From positions 1 through 64,000 of the forward strand of contig JBFIPU010000001.1 in NCBI GenBank assembly GCA_041609995.1: a stretch of DNA of 64,000 nucleotides, in the 5' to 3' direction. The notes below the pieces were generated by a model, which was given only the letters and a program-made list of their open reading frames with translations, was not told the DNA's origin and did no database searches. The DNA is from JABDOU01 sp041609995 (lineage in GTDB: Bacteria; Actinomycetota; Acidimicrobiia; Spongiisociales; SHLN01). The position numbers and the translations under genes are program-made. Below are positions 15,715 through 24,517 of this stretch, piece after piece (position 1 is the stretch's first letter; the number at the start of each line of letters is the position of its first letter).

Positions 15715-16657
15715 TCCGGCTGCGGGCCAGTTCGATGTACTCGGGAGACGTGTCGACGCATACGAAATGACGGCCGGTCATCCTTGCCGCCAGCGCCACC
15801 GTTCCCGAACCGCAGAAGGGGTCGAGCACCACGTCGCCCTGGAAGGTGAACAACTCGATGAGTTTTCGGGGCAGGTCGACCGGGAACGGAGCCGGGTGGC
15901 CGACGCGCTTGGCTGACTCGGGCGGAATGTGCCACGTGTCGAGGGTCAATTCACGAAACTCGTCTTTGTCGATGGTGTCGATGTGGGGCAACCCGAGCTC
16001 GGCCCTCTTCTTACGGTTGGGGGCCCGGTCGAAGCGGCCCTTGGATGCGACGACGATGCGCTCGGTGACATCGCGCAGAACCGGGTTGGAGGCGGAGCCA
16101 TAGGAGCCCCAGGCGCAGGATCCATTGGCGCCGGCGGCTTTGACCCACACGATCTCACCCCTCAGCAGCATGCCCAGATCGTCCTGAAGGATGCGGACGA
16201 CGTCTGTCGACAGCGACCGGTACGGGCGGCGCCCGAGGTTGGCGACGTTGACCGCCATCCGCCCGCCCGGCTCGAGCGTCCGCAACGACTCGGCGAACAC
16301 ATCCCGGAGCATGGCGAGGTACTCGATGTAACTGGCCGGGACGCCGTTCTCACCCAGATCGGCTTCGTACTCCTTGCCGGCGAAATACGGCGGAGACGTC
16401 ACCATGAGGGCAATCGAATTATCGGGTATCTGCGGTAGGTCACGTGAGTCCTGGCACAGGAATTCGTCTTTGACGGGGCAGGGCGCCACCTGATCGTCGT
16501 CGGAGAGGAGCGGGGCCCCGAAGCGTTCGTAAAAGCCCGTGGCATCGTGCGACTCTCGCTTGCCTGAGCCGAAGCTGGCAGTCCGTGTTCGGGACCGGGG
16601 TCGCTGCGCACCGCCGGCGGAAGAACGCGGGGCGCGGGTTTCAGGGCTGGGGGGCAC
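15704..16657 (-). CDS. Orphan DNA methyltransferase (N4-cytosine/N6-adenine, beta-type motif order)
   Basis: This 317-residue protein carries the catalytic motif IV TSPPYF (residues 87-92) before the SAM-binding motif I DPFCGSGT (about residue 285), the beta-class order of amino-methyltransferases. The N-terminal 45 residues are basic and low-complexity. The GTG start is supported by GGAGG six bases upstream. No restriction endonuclease, specificity subunit or phage gene is adjacent, so it is an orphan enzyme that may have an epigenetic rather than a restriction role. The recognition sequence cannot be read. The 3-prime end overlaps the DUF2332 gene convergently. Confidence 0.9.
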   Translation of the reverse strand: MPPSPETRAPRSSAGGAQRPRSRTRTASFGSGKRESHDATGFYERFGAPLLSDDDQVAPCPVKDEFLCQDSRDLPQIPDNSIALMVTSPPYFAGKEYEADLGENGVPASYIEYLAMLRDVFAESLRTLEPGGRMAVNVANLGRRPYRSLSTDVVRILQDDLGMLLRGEIVWVKAAGANGSCAWGSYGSASNPVLRDVTERIVVASKGRFDRAPNRKKRAELGLPHIDTIDKDEFRELTLDTWHIPPESAKRVGHPAPFPVDLPRKLIELFTFQGDVVLDPFCGSGTVALAARMTGRHFVCVDTSPEYIELARSRITT

Positions 16658-16760
16658 GAGACCTCCGGCTTGGCAGATAGCAGGTTTCGGTGCCAGATGA
16701 AGTTAGTGTCAGTTTTCCCACTCTCGAAGTACCCGGCTCGCGTCACCTGGATCTGTCAGG

Positions 16761-17474
16761 ATGAGTCCCGTGAAAACCATCGGCCTCGTCGGCGGCATGA
16801 GCTGGGAATCGTCCGCTGAGTATTACCGGATCATCAACCAGGAAACCCAGCGGCGACTGGGGGGCGTGGCGTCGGCCAGGTCCGTGATGGTCTCGGTCGA
16901 CTTCGCCGATATCGAGGCAATGCAGGCGAGCGGAGACTGGGAAGGTGCCGCCGAAGCTGTCATCGCGGCTGCCCGGCAGGTGGAAACCGCCGGAGCCGAC
17001 GTTCTGCTGTTGTGCACCAACACCATGCACCGGATCGCCCCCGAGGTCGCCGAGGCCATCTCGATCCCGCTGCTGCACATCGCCGACGCCACCATGGCCC
17101 GCATCTCGGCGGCCGGCATCACCGACGTCGCTCTGCTCGGAACGCGCTACACGATGGAACAGGGCTTCTACCGGGACCGGCTCGCAGCCGGCGGTCTGCG
17201 GATACGCGTCCCGCCCGAACCACAGCGCACCCGGATCCACGACATCATCTACGAGGAGCTGGTCCGGGGTGTGATCGATCCTTCCTCGCAGGCGGAGTAC
17301 CAGGAAGCCATCGAGGACCTCGTCACCGCCGGAGCAGAGGGCGTCATCGGTGGTTGCACCGAGATCGAGCTCCTCGTGACCGCACAAGACCTCGACGTCC
17401 CGTTCTTCCCGACGGCCCGCATCCACGCCCTGGCAGCGGTGGACTGGGCGCTCGGAGCGGACGACGCTCCATGA
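16761..17474 (+). CDS. Aspartate/glutamate racemase family protein
   Basis: This 237-residue protein fits the YgeA/aspartate racemase family. It starts KTIGLVGGMSWESSAEYY and has the two catalytic cysteines in CTNTMH (Cys85) and GGCTEIELL (Cys199), which exchange the alpha proton of Asp or Glu without cofactor. Product could be D-Asp or D-Glu for cell-wall or signalling use; the MurI-type signature is absent, so D-Asp or a broader racemase is more likely. It is divergent from the methyltransferase, with about 100 bases between, and ends 19 bases before the end of pheA on the other strand. Confidence 0.9.
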   Translation: MSPVKTIGLVGGMSWESSAEYYRIINQETQRRLGGVASARSVMVSVDFADIEAMQASGDWEGAAEAVIAAARQVETAGADVLLLCTNTMHRIAPEVAEAISIPLLHIADATMARISAAGITDVALLGTRYTMEQGFYRDRLAAGGLRIRVPPEPQRTRIHDIIYEELVRGVIDPSSQAEYQEAIEDLVTAGAEGVIGGCTEIELLVTAQDLDVPFFPTARIHALAAVDWALGADDAP

Positions 17475-17493
17475 AGCACCGCCCCGAAAGCGG

Positions 17494-18306
17494 TCAGACG
17501 ACGACGGCCGGGTAGCTGCCCAGCAGGTGGATATTCGACAGAGCCATGGGAGTCGGATCCAGGATCTTGGCCAGACCCTCGGGCCCCGGCTCGTGCAGAA
17601 AGTCCAAGTAATACATGTACCGCCACAGCTTGCCCCCGGGTCGTGACTCGATCATGGTGAGATTGGCTCCCCGCAGACCGAGCTCGGTGAGGGCGAGAGC
17701 CAGGGCGCCAGGGGTGTGAGGGGTCTCGAAGGCGATCGAGGTCTTGTTGTCGGCGGGGCGGACGTGGTGCTTCCCCGGCTCGAGGACAACGAACCGGGTC
17801 GTGTTGTGATCCTGGTCGATGGCGTCGGCCATCAGCACCTCCAACCCGAAGACTTCGCCCGCGGCCGGGTCGGCCAGTGCCAGCTCGGTCGGGTCCTGGT
17901 GCTCGGCGACTTCGCGCACCGCCCCGGCCGTGTCACTGGTTGCCACCGCCTCCCACCCATGTTCTTCGAGCAGTGCCTCGGCCTGCCCCAACGCCACCGG
18001 ATGAGATCGAACCGATTTGGCGTCCTCGAGGGTGGCGCCCGGAACACCCAGCAGCGCATGGCGAACGTGGATGACATGCTCGGCCTTGATAGAGGCGTCG
18101 GCGGCCACCAGTCGATCCAGCACCGGCAGGATCGGGCCCGTGGTCGAGTTGGCGATGGGTAGAACGAGGAACGAAACCACTTCGTCCCGCAGCGATCGGA
18201 ATGCCCGCACGAAGCTGGCATGGCCGAGCAACTCCGCGTCGGGAAACAGTGAACGGGCCGCCCGGTAGCTGTACGAGTGGGTTTCACCCTGGTAACCGAT
18301 CATCAT
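17494..18306 (-). CDS. pheA: Prephenate dehydratase
   Basis: This 270-residue protein converts prephenate to phenylpyruvate in phenylalanine synthesis. The periplasmic-binding-like catalytic domain begins GYQGETHSYSYRAA and includes PIANSTTG, a variant of the usual ENS.xG block, and the catalytic TTRFVVLEPG motif. A C-terminal ACT domain (about 190-270) with GALALALTELGLRGANLTMI and ESRPGGKLWRYMYYLDF would bind phenylalanine for feedback control. There is no chorismate mutase domain, as usual in actinobacteria. It is convergent with the racemase gene. Confidence 0.93.
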   Translation of the reverse strand: MMIGYQGETHSYSYRAARSLFPDAELLGHASFVRAFRSLRDEVVSFLVLPIANSTTGPILPVLDRLVAADASIKAEHVIHVRHALLGVPGATLEDAKSVRSHPVALGQAEALLEEHGWEAVATSDTAGAVREVAEHQDPTELALADPAAGEVFGLEVLMADAIDQDHNTTRFVVLEPGKHHVRPADNKTSIAFETPHTPGALALALTELGLRGANLTMIESRPGGKLWRYMYYLDFLHEPGPEGLAKILDPTPMALSNIHLLGSYPAVVV

Positions 18307-18369
18307 GGCGCCCGAACCCTACTCGCGGCCGGCTGGAGATGACCGCTGCCGATCTCCTAGCCTGGCGGG

Positions 18370-20208
18370 ATGCCGTTTCTCGGATTCTCGGAAGGCCGCC
18401 ACCACCGTCTCCACGACCATCTGGGCGCCCACCTTCACGACAGCGGCACCTACTTCGCCGTGTGGGCGCCCAACGCGGCATCGGTGTCAGTGGTTGGTGA
18501 CTTCAACGATTGGGATCCAACCGCCAACCGCCTCGACGGCCCCGGCATCTGGAAGGGCAATGCCCCCCACGCCTCCCGCGGCAACACCTACAAGTACCAC
18601 ATCGAGCCCCACCACGGGCCACCGTTCCTGAAGGCGGACCCCTTCGCTTTCGCGGCGGAGCTTCCACCCCGGACCGCCTCGGTGGTGTGGGATCTGGATT
18701 ACGCCTGGGGCGACGCCGATTGGATGGAATCGCGGGGAAGCGTGAATCGCCACGACAAGCCGATGTCGATCTACGAGCTCCATCTGGGGTCGTGGAAGCG
18801 CCACGCCAACGGCGATTCGCTGTCGTACCGGGAGCTGGGCCCAGAGCTGGCCGATTACGTCCTCGACATGGGTTATACGCACGTCGAGTTGATGCCGGTC
18901 AACGAGCATCCCTACTACCCATCATGGGGCTATCAGGCCACTGGTTTTTTCGCGCCGACGAGCCGCTATGGCACCCCCCAGGACCTCATGGCGATGATCG
19001 ACCTCCTGCACCAGAATGACATCGGGGTGATCCTGGATTGGGTGCCCGCCCACTTCGCCGAGGACGAAGCGGCGCTCGCCGATTTCGACGGCACCAAGCT
19101 CTACGAACACCCCGATCCACGCAAGGGAGCTCATCCCGATTGGGGAACACTCATCTTCAACTACGAGCGGGGCGAGGTCCGCTCGTTTCTGCTGTCGAGT
19201 GCCGACTTCTGGCTGCGCCACTACCACGCCGACGGCCTGCGGGTCGACGGCGTGGCCAGCATGCTGTATCTGGACTACAGCCGCGCCCCGGGAGAATGGG
19301 CACCCAACGAGCACGGGGGTAACGAGAACCTGGCGGCCAAAACGTTCCTCCAGGACATGAACGCCACCGTCTACCGCGAGCACCCCGGGATTGTCACCAT
19401 CGCCGAGGAGTCAACCGCCTGGGCGGGGGTGTCACGGCCGACCGACGAGGGCGGCCTCGGCTTCGGGTTCAAGTGGGACATGGGCTGGATGCACGACACC
19501 CTGCGCTACTTCGCGTATGACCCGATCTACCGCAGCCATCACCTCGACGAGCTGACGTTCCGCATGATCTATGCCTACAACGAGAACTTCATCCTGGCCC
19601 TGTCACACGACGAGGTGGTCCACGGCAAGGGATCGTTGCTGGGCCGCATGCCGGGGTACCGCCCTGACCAGTTCGCCAATCTGAGACTGTTGTACGGATA
19701 CATGTACGGGCTGCCAGGAAAAAAGCACCTGTTCATGGGTGCCGACATCGCCCAGGGCGGCGAATGGAACCACGACGGACAGGTCGACTGGAACGCGCTG
19801 GTCGATTCGTTTCATTCCGGAGTCCAATCGTGGGTGCGGGATCTGAATGCGCTGTACCGCCGCAATCCGGCTCTGAGTGAATGGGATTACGACGTACGCG
19901 GATTCGAATGGATCGACTATCAGGACCGGGCCGCCAGCGTGGTCACGCTGCTCCGCCGTTCCGCGAACGGTCGCCAGCTCGTGTTCGTATGCAACTTCAC
20001 GCCGGTCGCCCGACCCGGCTATCGAATAGGCGTCCCCTCGCCCGGCACGTGGCGCGTTCTCCTGAACAGCGACGCCCCCGAATACGGGGGAACGGGTGGC
20101 GGCCCGGCCGTGGTGCCGGCCGAATCGAGCCCGATGCACGGCCGGTCGCAGTCGATCAACCTTGACCTCCCTCCGTTGTGCGTCTTGATTCTGGGTCCTG
20201 AGCCGTAG
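18370..20208 (+). CDS. glgB: 1,4-alpha-glucan branching enzyme
   Basis: This 612-residue GH13 enzyme makes alpha-1,6 branches in glycogen. An N-terminal CBM48/E-set domain (FAVWAPNAASVSVVGDFNDW) precedes the barrel. The catalytic nucleophile is Asp293 (DGLRVDGVASML), the acid/base Glu346 (TIAEEST), and LSHDEVVHGKGS holds the transition-state Asp. The length is short for GlgB (often 630-750) because the extra N-terminal domain is missing. Glycogen synthase lies about 8 kb downstream on the opposite strand and a second GH13 gene at 25,473, so glucan genes are dispersed here and do not form one operon. Confidence 0.95.
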   Translation: MPFLGFSEGRHHRLHDHLGAHLHDSGTYFAVWAPNAASVSVVGDFNDWDPTANRLDGPGIWKGNAPHASRGNTYKYHIEPHHGPPFLKADPFAFAAELPPRTASVVWDLDYAWGDADWMESRGSVNRHDKPMSIYELHLGSWKRHANGDSLSYRELGPELADYVLDMGYTHVELMPVNEHPYYPSWGYQATGFFAPTSRYGTPQDLMAMIDLLHQNDIGVILDWVPAHFAEDEAALADFDGTKLYEHPDPRKGAHPDWGTLIFNYERGEVRSFLLSSADFWLRHYHADGLRVDGVASMLYLDYSRAPGEWAPNEHGGNENLAAKTFLQDMNATVYREHPGIVTIAEESTAWAGVSRPTDEGGLGFGFKWDMGWMHDTLRYFAYDPIYRSHHLDELTFRMIYAYNENFILALSHDEVVHGKGSLLGRMPGYRPDQFANLRLLYGYMYGLPGKKHLFMGADIAQGGEWNHDGQVDWNALVDSFHSGVQSWVRDLNALYRRNPALSEWDYDVRGFEWIDYQDRAASVVTLLRRSANGRQLVFVCNFTPVARPGYRIGVPSPGTWRVLLNSDAPEYGGTGGGPAVVPAESSPMHGRSQSINLDLPPLCVLILGPEP

Positions 20209-20218
20209 CCCCCAAAGC

Positions 20219-21535
20219 TCAAGCGAACCGGTCACCCAGCATGGTTGCCAGGGTTGCCACCAGATCGCCTCTGGGAACTTCCGTGCTGGTCCCGCTGGAC
20301 AGATCTTTGACCTGGGCAGTACCTGCGGCGAACTCGGTCTCGCCGATGATCACGGCGAAGGCGTGGCCCCGGCGGTCTGCATACTTCAGCTGGGCTCCCA
20401 GCTTGCGCGCCTCCGGGTAGAGCTCCACCCCGATTCCGGCCCGTCTGATGGTCGTCGCCAGTTCCAGATAGTCGTTCGTGCGGTCGGCCTCGAACAGGGT
20501 GATGAGCACGGGAGCCGTGGCCGCTACCGGTTGGTGGACACCGAGGTCGTCGAGGGCGGCCAGCAGCCGGTCGACACCCAGGGACGCTCCCACGCCGGGC
20601 AGCTGTTGCTTGGTGTAGGTGCTGGCGAGATCGTCGTAGCGTCCACCCGAGCAAACGCTTCCGATCTCGGGGACCTCGTTCAAGAACGTCTCGAACACCG
20701 ACCCGGTGTAGTAGTCGAGACCCCGTGCGATGGAGAGATCCAGCTCGACATGCTCAGTCACACCCGCCGCCGTCAGCCCCTCGAACATACGGGTCAACTC
20801 TTCGACGCCCTCGTCGCCTCCCGCGCCCACCAGCGCGTGGGCTTCTTCGATCTGCTCGAATGGGTTGGGCCCTTCGATGTCGAGCAGCTTGAACAATTCG
20901 ATCGCCTGGTCCTCGGACAGCCCCGCCTCGTCCAGCTCGGCCGTGACCTTGTCAGGTCCGACCTTCGAGAGCTTGTCGACCGCTCGCAGCACCGGCACCA
21001 CCCGATCCACCAGATCGAGCTTCTCCAGCAGACCGTTGAAGACCTTCCGGTTGTTGATGCGAACGCTGAACTCCTCAATCCCGAGGGCCAGGAACAACTC
21101 GTGGATGACGAGGGCGATCTCGGTGTCTGCATGGATGCTCGACGTGCCGACCGTGTCGAAGTCGCATTGGATGAACTCGCGGTAGCGCCCCCGCTGGGTG
21201 TTCTCTCCCCGCCAGACGGGGCCCACGTGATAGCGCTTGAAAGGCATCGGCAGTTCATGGGCGTGTTGCGCCACGAACCGTGCCAGGGGAACGGTGAGGT
21301 CGAAGCGCATGGCCACATCGCGTCCCCCCTGGTCGTCGAAGCGGAACATCTGCCGGTCGGTTTCCTCACCGCCCTTGCCCAGCAAGATCTCGGTGTATTC
21401 GAGTGCGGGGGTGTCGATGGGCCCGTAGCCGAACGACCGAAAGACCGTCCGGGCAGTATCGATCAGGTGCTCGCGTGCCACCATCGCCGCCGGCAAGGTG
21501 TCGCGAAATCCCTTCAAGGTGCGCGGCTCGATCAT
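20219..21535 (-). CDS. hisS: Histidyl-tRNA synthetase
   Basis: This 438-residue class II synthetase charges tRNA-His. Visible marks are the class II motif 2 region with QCDFDTVG after RGRYREFIQ, the DLTVPLARF block, the HisRS signature RGLDYYTGSVFE, and a C-terminal anticodon-binding domain with TAPVLITLFEAD. The length is in the normal range of about 420-440. It is the last of a minus-strand group with the DUF6457 gene (10-base gap) and mobA upstream, so they may share a transcript. Confidence 0.96.
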   Translation of the reverse strand: MIEPRTLKGFRDTLPAAMVAREHLIDTARTVFRSFGYGPIDTPALEYTEILLGKGGEETDRQMFRFDDQGGRDVAMRFDLTVPLARFVAQHAHELPMPFKRYHVGPVWRGENTQRGRYREFIQCDFDTVGTSSIHADTEIALVIHELFLALGIEEFSVRINNRKVFNGLLEKLDLVDRVVPVLRAVDKLSKVGPDKVTAELDEAGLSEDQAIELFKLLDIEGPNPFEQIEEAHALVGAGGDEGVEELTRMFEGLTAAGVTEHVELDLSIARGLDYYTGSVFETFLNEVPEIGSVCSGGRYDDLASTYTKQQLPGVGASLGVDRLLAALDDLGVHQPVAATAPVLITLFEADRTNDYLELATTIRRAGIGVELYPEARKLGAQLKYADRRGHAFAVIIGETEFAAGTAQVKDLSSGTSTEVPRGDLVATLATMLGDRFA

Positions 21536-21545
21536 CCTGTCAAGC

Positions 21546-21764
21546 CTACGTTCGGTTGATCAGAGCCCGGGCACGCTGGATCGCTTCGCTCAGGTCTCCC
21601 CGGTCGGAGGCTACGAACAGTGCTGCCAGATAGGCAGCCGGCGGAGCGTTCTTTCGCTCCGACCCGTGCGCCACCTCCCGGGCGAGGTCGAGGATGAGAT
21701 CGACGTCGCCCGCGCTGAGAGGATCGACCCCGAGTTGCTGCGCATAGTCATTCAACCAATTCAT
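21546..21764 (-). CDS. DUF6457 domain-containing small protein
   Basis: This 72-residue protein begins MNWLNDYAQQLGV and has the helical blocks DVDLILDLAREVAHGSERK and APPAAYLAALFVA. It matches the DUF6457 family, which in actinobacteria is found next to or fused with molybdopterin-guanylyltransferase genes. The ATG overlaps the mobA stop by 4 bases (ATGA), so it is translated with mobA. A role in molybdenum-cofactor handling is inferred only from this conserved pairing. Confidence 0.8.
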   Translation of the reverse strand: MNWLNDYAQQLGVDPLSAGDVDLILDLAREVAHGSERKNAPPAAYLAALFVASDRGDLSEAIQRARALINRT

Positions 21765-22333
21765 ATTGCTCCATATCGACGAACGCCCTCTTCGAGTTTG
21801 GTCGGCGAATCAACCGAGAACCAGGATCTCCCGTCCTCTTCCCACGAATGCCACTCGGTCGGCTCGATGGGTGTGAAACCCAGCCGATCGACGAGGCTTT
21901 GGATCGAGCCGCCCTCGGCACCCTCGAATTCTGCCTGCTCGGCCCACATGGGTGGATACACCGCACAGAGCACCTGGCGTACTCCTGCCTCGTCGACCGG
22001 GATGACGGCATTCTTCCGCTCGAAACGATTGAGAAGGCGCCTGATCGTCTCTCCTCGTAGGAAGGGGTGGTCGACGGCCGTGAGGAAGGCGGCATCGGCT
22101 CCGTCGAACGCGGCCAGTCCGGCCGCCAAGCCGGCTAGCGGGCCGGCGATACCAGGGGGATCTTGCAGCGCTCCGGGGCGGTCCCCACCGACGACCACGA
22201 CGTCGTCGACCTGTTCCCACAACGTGTTGGCGATCCGATCGAGCATCGAAACACCGCCGATCTCGACCTGGGCCTTGTCCCTCCCCATCCGGGTGCTGGC
22301 ACCTCCGGCGGTGATGATCCCGATTGCTCGCAC
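21761..22333 (-). CDS. mobA: Molybdenum cofactor guanylyltransferase (MobA-like NTP transferase)
   Basis: This 190-residue protein has the nucleotidyltransferase start GIITAGGASTRMGRDK, with the Lys that binds the GTP phosphates, then ITAVDHPFLRG and the metal-binding region typical of MobA, which attaches GMP to molybdopterin. The GTG at 22333 was chosen because the family consensus begins right there (VRAIGIITAGG). No molybdoenzyme is encoded in the window. A wider NTP-transferase role is possible but the DUF6457 partner supports MobA. Confidence 0.85.
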   Translation of the reverse strand: MRAIGIITAGGASTRMGRDKAQVEIGGVSMLDRIANTLWEQVDDVVVVGGDRPGALQDPPGIAGPLAGLAAGLAAFDGADAAFLTAVDHPFLRGETIRRLLNRFERKNAVIPVDEAGVRQVLCAVYPPMWAEQAEFEGAEGGSIQSLVDRLGFTPIEPTEWHSWEEDGRSWFSVDSPTKLEEGVRRYGAI

Positions 22334-22411
22334 AACGCGAGCATAGGAGGAGCCGGGGCGTCGCAACCGGGTGTTGCGCCTTTGCCCGGCGTCGCCGGAT
22401 CACGGCGACAA

Positions 22412-22942
22412 CTAGAACCGCAAAGTCCCTTTTCGATCCCTTCCCAGCCTCAGCCTCAGCCACCACGGCTGCTTGGGTGTCTCGCTCGCGACTGCCAGGC
22501 GAATGGGCGGGTTGAGGTATCGGGGCTCTTCGACCTTTGCCTTGGCCTCCCCGGCTCGCACCTTCCACACGCCCTCGAGCTGGAGCAGGTACCGACCGGG
22601 ATCCCATTCGCCGCAGGCGAAGAGCATGAGATAGTCGACCCCGCCGGCGTGGTCGGCGACGTAGTAGACAGGCAGGTGGAAGTGACCGGCGTACCCCCCT
22701 TCCACGGACCGAAGTTTGGCTCGATGCGCCAGGGCCTCCTCTAGACCGGGCTCGAGCCGACCATCGCCGAGCCGGTCCTCCAACACTTCCGCCCCCGCCA
22801 CCTCCAACGTGGTCCTGGCGTTGATTCGTACCGGGAAACGCCCATCGGCCAACCCGTCGAACGGCCCATCAAACAGCTCCAGGCTGCGCGGGCCCACGCG
22901 CCGGGCCGGTAGTCCGAGAATGCGGTGGTCGTGCGACATCAT
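22412..22942 (-). CDS. Hypothetical protein
   Basis: I do not recognise this protein of about 176 residues. It contains alternating strands and charged loops, for example YAGHFHLPVYYVADHAGGVDY and a VWKVRAGEAKAKVEEPRYL segment, with no signal peptide or membrane helix. The end is rich in Trp/Leu/Arg. The start is probably one of two adjacent ATG codons at 22942/22939. It follows the anti-sigma gene on the same strand after about 110 bases with a hairpin, so it could be a downstream member of the sigma-factor unit. Coding base composition matches its neighbours. Confidence 0.55.
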   Translation of the reverse strand: MMSHDHRILGLPARRVGPRSLELFDGPFDGLADGRFPVRINARTTLEVAGAEVLEDRLGDGRLEPGLEEALAHRAKLRSVEGGYAGHFHLPVYYVADHAGGVDYLMLFACGEWDPGRYLLQLEGVWKVRAGEAKAKVEEPRYLNPPIRLAVASETPKQPWWLRLRLGRDRKGTLRF

Positions 22943-22963
22943 GAAGGTTATCGACCGCCAACC

Positions 22964-22989
22964 GCTGAATCTCAATCCCGAGATTCAGC
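22964..22989 (-). terminator. Stem-loop between the anti-sigma gene and the next gene
   Basis: A 10-bp perfect inverted repeat (GCTGAATCTC at 22964-22973 with its complement at 22980-22989) closes a 6-base loop. It lies 62 bases past the anti-sigma stop and 22 bases before the hypothetical gene start on the same strand. There is no T-run after it, so it may be a weak terminator or a 5-prime leader structure. Confidence 0.45.
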
Positions 22990-23051
22990 TGACCCGAACA
23001 TCCGGTGACCCATCTCGAGAACAGGGCAGCCCAGATCGGACACGACATCTC

Positions 23052-23810
23052 TCAGGGGTCGAGCGACTCGGCGATCTCGAGGGCCCGCGTGAAATCGTCA
23101 TCGGTTGTTTCGAGCCGGTAGTTGATCCCGGCCTCTGACCACAGGAGCACATTGGCGGCCAGCCGGGTCGAATCCTCTTTGAGCTCGTTGCCGGAATCGA
23201 TGTAGGTGAAGGCGTGCGGATTGCCGGTGATCCAGAATCCGAGCCGCCCACCGACCGACACGTCGATCGCCTCCACCCCCGGGCCCAGCGTCTTGAGGCC
23301 CACGATCCTGCCGTCGTCGACGAATTGTCCCAGCAACCAGGAGACCCCGCTGTCGTCTGCCGCCGGCAGAGAGTCGGCTCCTTTCCACACCATCCACACA
23401 ATGCCGGAGTCGTCGAAAAAGGCCTCGTCGGGATCACCGAGGGCGGAGGGCCGGCGGGGCACGAAACCGGCCAGGTCGCCCAGGTCGGCGAGATCAACCG
23501 CCTCACCCAGGTCCAAGACCGACCCCGAGGTCGGTTCTTCGGAAGTGATCCCGAACCGGACACCGGCGATCTCGAAGAGATCCGCCACCGCCTGCCTCGC
23601 CCGGGGCGACAGCAGCATCACGGCAGACAAAACCAGCACGATTGCGGCGGCCAAGGCCCACCTGGGGCTCGGACGGCGTCGCGCAACCGGCTGATCGAGG
23701 GTGGCCACCACGCGGGGAGCGAGCTGCCTCGCGGTCGGAGGCCAGTCGACGAGACTCGCCCCGGTTCGGAGCGACTGCTCGATGTGCTCGAAATCTCGTT
23801 GATCAGCCAT
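23052..23810 (-). CDS. Putative membrane anti-sigma factor
   Basis: This 252-residue protein has a soluble N-terminal part (about 1-48), one membrane helix (WALAAAIVLVLSAVMLL, about 51-67) and an extracytoplasmic domain resembling DUF4367, with repeated strand blocks such as GGRLGFWITGNPHAFTYID. Its ATG overlaps the end of the ECF sigma gene by 8 bases, the standard arrangement for a sigma factor and its membrane inhibitor. The N-terminal part lacks an obvious zinc HxxxCxxC motif, so it is not a classic ZAS anti-sigma. The signal sensed is unknown. Confidence 0.75.
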   Translation of the reverse strand: MADQRDFEHIEQSLRTGASLVDWPPTARQLAPRVVATLDQPVARRRPSPRWALAAAIVLVLSAVMLLSPRARQAVADLFEIAGVRFGITSEEPTSGSVLDLGEAVDLADLGDLAGFVPRRPSALGDPDEAFFDDSGIVWMVWKGADSLPAADDSGVSWLLGQFVDDGRIVGLKTLGPGVEAIDVSVGGRLGFWITGNPHAFTYIDSGNELKEDSTRLAANVLLWSEAGINYRLETTDDDFTRALEIAESLDP

Positions 23811-24399
23811 CGGTTTCTCCTTCCAGCTCAGTACGCAGGGCCGCCAGCGCTCTCGCGGTCCGCGACTTCACCGTGCCGCGAGGAATGGCGAGGACCGTCG
23901 CGGTCTCCTCTTCCGAGAGGCCCAGCACGAACCGGTGGATCAGCACACTCCGGTGACGTACCGAAATCGCGTCGAGGGCTCGGAACACAGGCCGGATCTC
24001 GTCGGCCAGGACGGCAGCCGCCTCGGGAGATGAGGCCGCATCCCCCGAGGCGACCACCGCCTCTGAGGCCACCCGCAACGCCAGCCGTTCCTGCCGCCTG
24101 CGCCGGCGAATACGGTTGAGCGCCTCGTTGCGGACGATCCGCAACAACCACGGGCGAAACGGCGAGCCGGCCCGAAACCGGTCCAAGGCGGCGAAGGCCT
24201 TGATGAATGCGTCTTGTGCCACATCCTCCGCCTCGGCGTGGTCGCGCACAACGACGTGCGCCACCCTCAAAGCGATTTCCTGATGCATCGCCACCAGGGT
24301 TCCAAACGCGTTCGTATCGCCGTCACGTGACCTCGCAATGAGCTTTTGTTCGTTCGCGGGTTCTATCTCGATGTCTTTCTCCAGTGGACGGCCCTCCAC
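23803..24399 (-). CDS. ECF-type RNA polymerase sigma factor
   Basis: This 198-residue sigma-70 family protein has region 2 (about 20-90, with HAEAEDVAQDAFIKAF and FRPWLLRIVRNEALNRIRR) and region 4 (about 130-190, with LSEEETATVLAIPRGTVKSR), joined by an Ala/Ser-rich linker. It directs RNA polymerase to a stress or envelope regulon, held in check by the overlapping anti-sigma gene product. Its promoter region is shared with a divergently transcribed secreted-protein gene and contains a large palindrome. Confidence 0.94.
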   Translation of the reverse strand: MEGRPLEKDIEIEPANEQKLIARSRDGDTNAFGTLVAMHQEIALRVAHVVVRDHAEAEDVAQDAFIKAFAALDRFRAGSPFRPWLLRIVRNEALNRIRRRRRQERLALRVASEAVVASGDAASSPEAAAVLADEIRPVFRALDAISVRHRSVLIHRFVLGLSEEETATVLAIPRGTVKSRTARALAALRTELEGETDG

Positions 24400-24416
24400 T
24401 GACGCTCACACGACCA

Positions 24417-24472
24417 ATACACCGGCAACGGCCGGGCGGTTCCATGGAACCGGGGTCCGCCGGCCGGTGTAT
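24417..24472. promoter_or_regulatory. Concentric palindromes in the divergent sigma-factor promoter region
   Basis: A perfect 10-bp inverted repeat (ATACACCGGC at 24417-24426, complement at 24463-24472) shares its exact centre with an inner perfect 16-bp palindrome, CGGTTCCATGGAACCG (24437-24452). The centre lies at 24444/24445. The 118-base region separates the divergent ECF sigma gene and the secreted-protein gene, where a terminator is not expected, so an operator for a dimeric or multimeric regulator is the simplest reading. It could also form a cruciform or 5-prime hairpin. Confidence 0.6.
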
Positions 24473-24517
24473 GCAGTGTTACCAGAAAGAAGTCAGCCTG
24501 TGACAGAAAGGACACCC

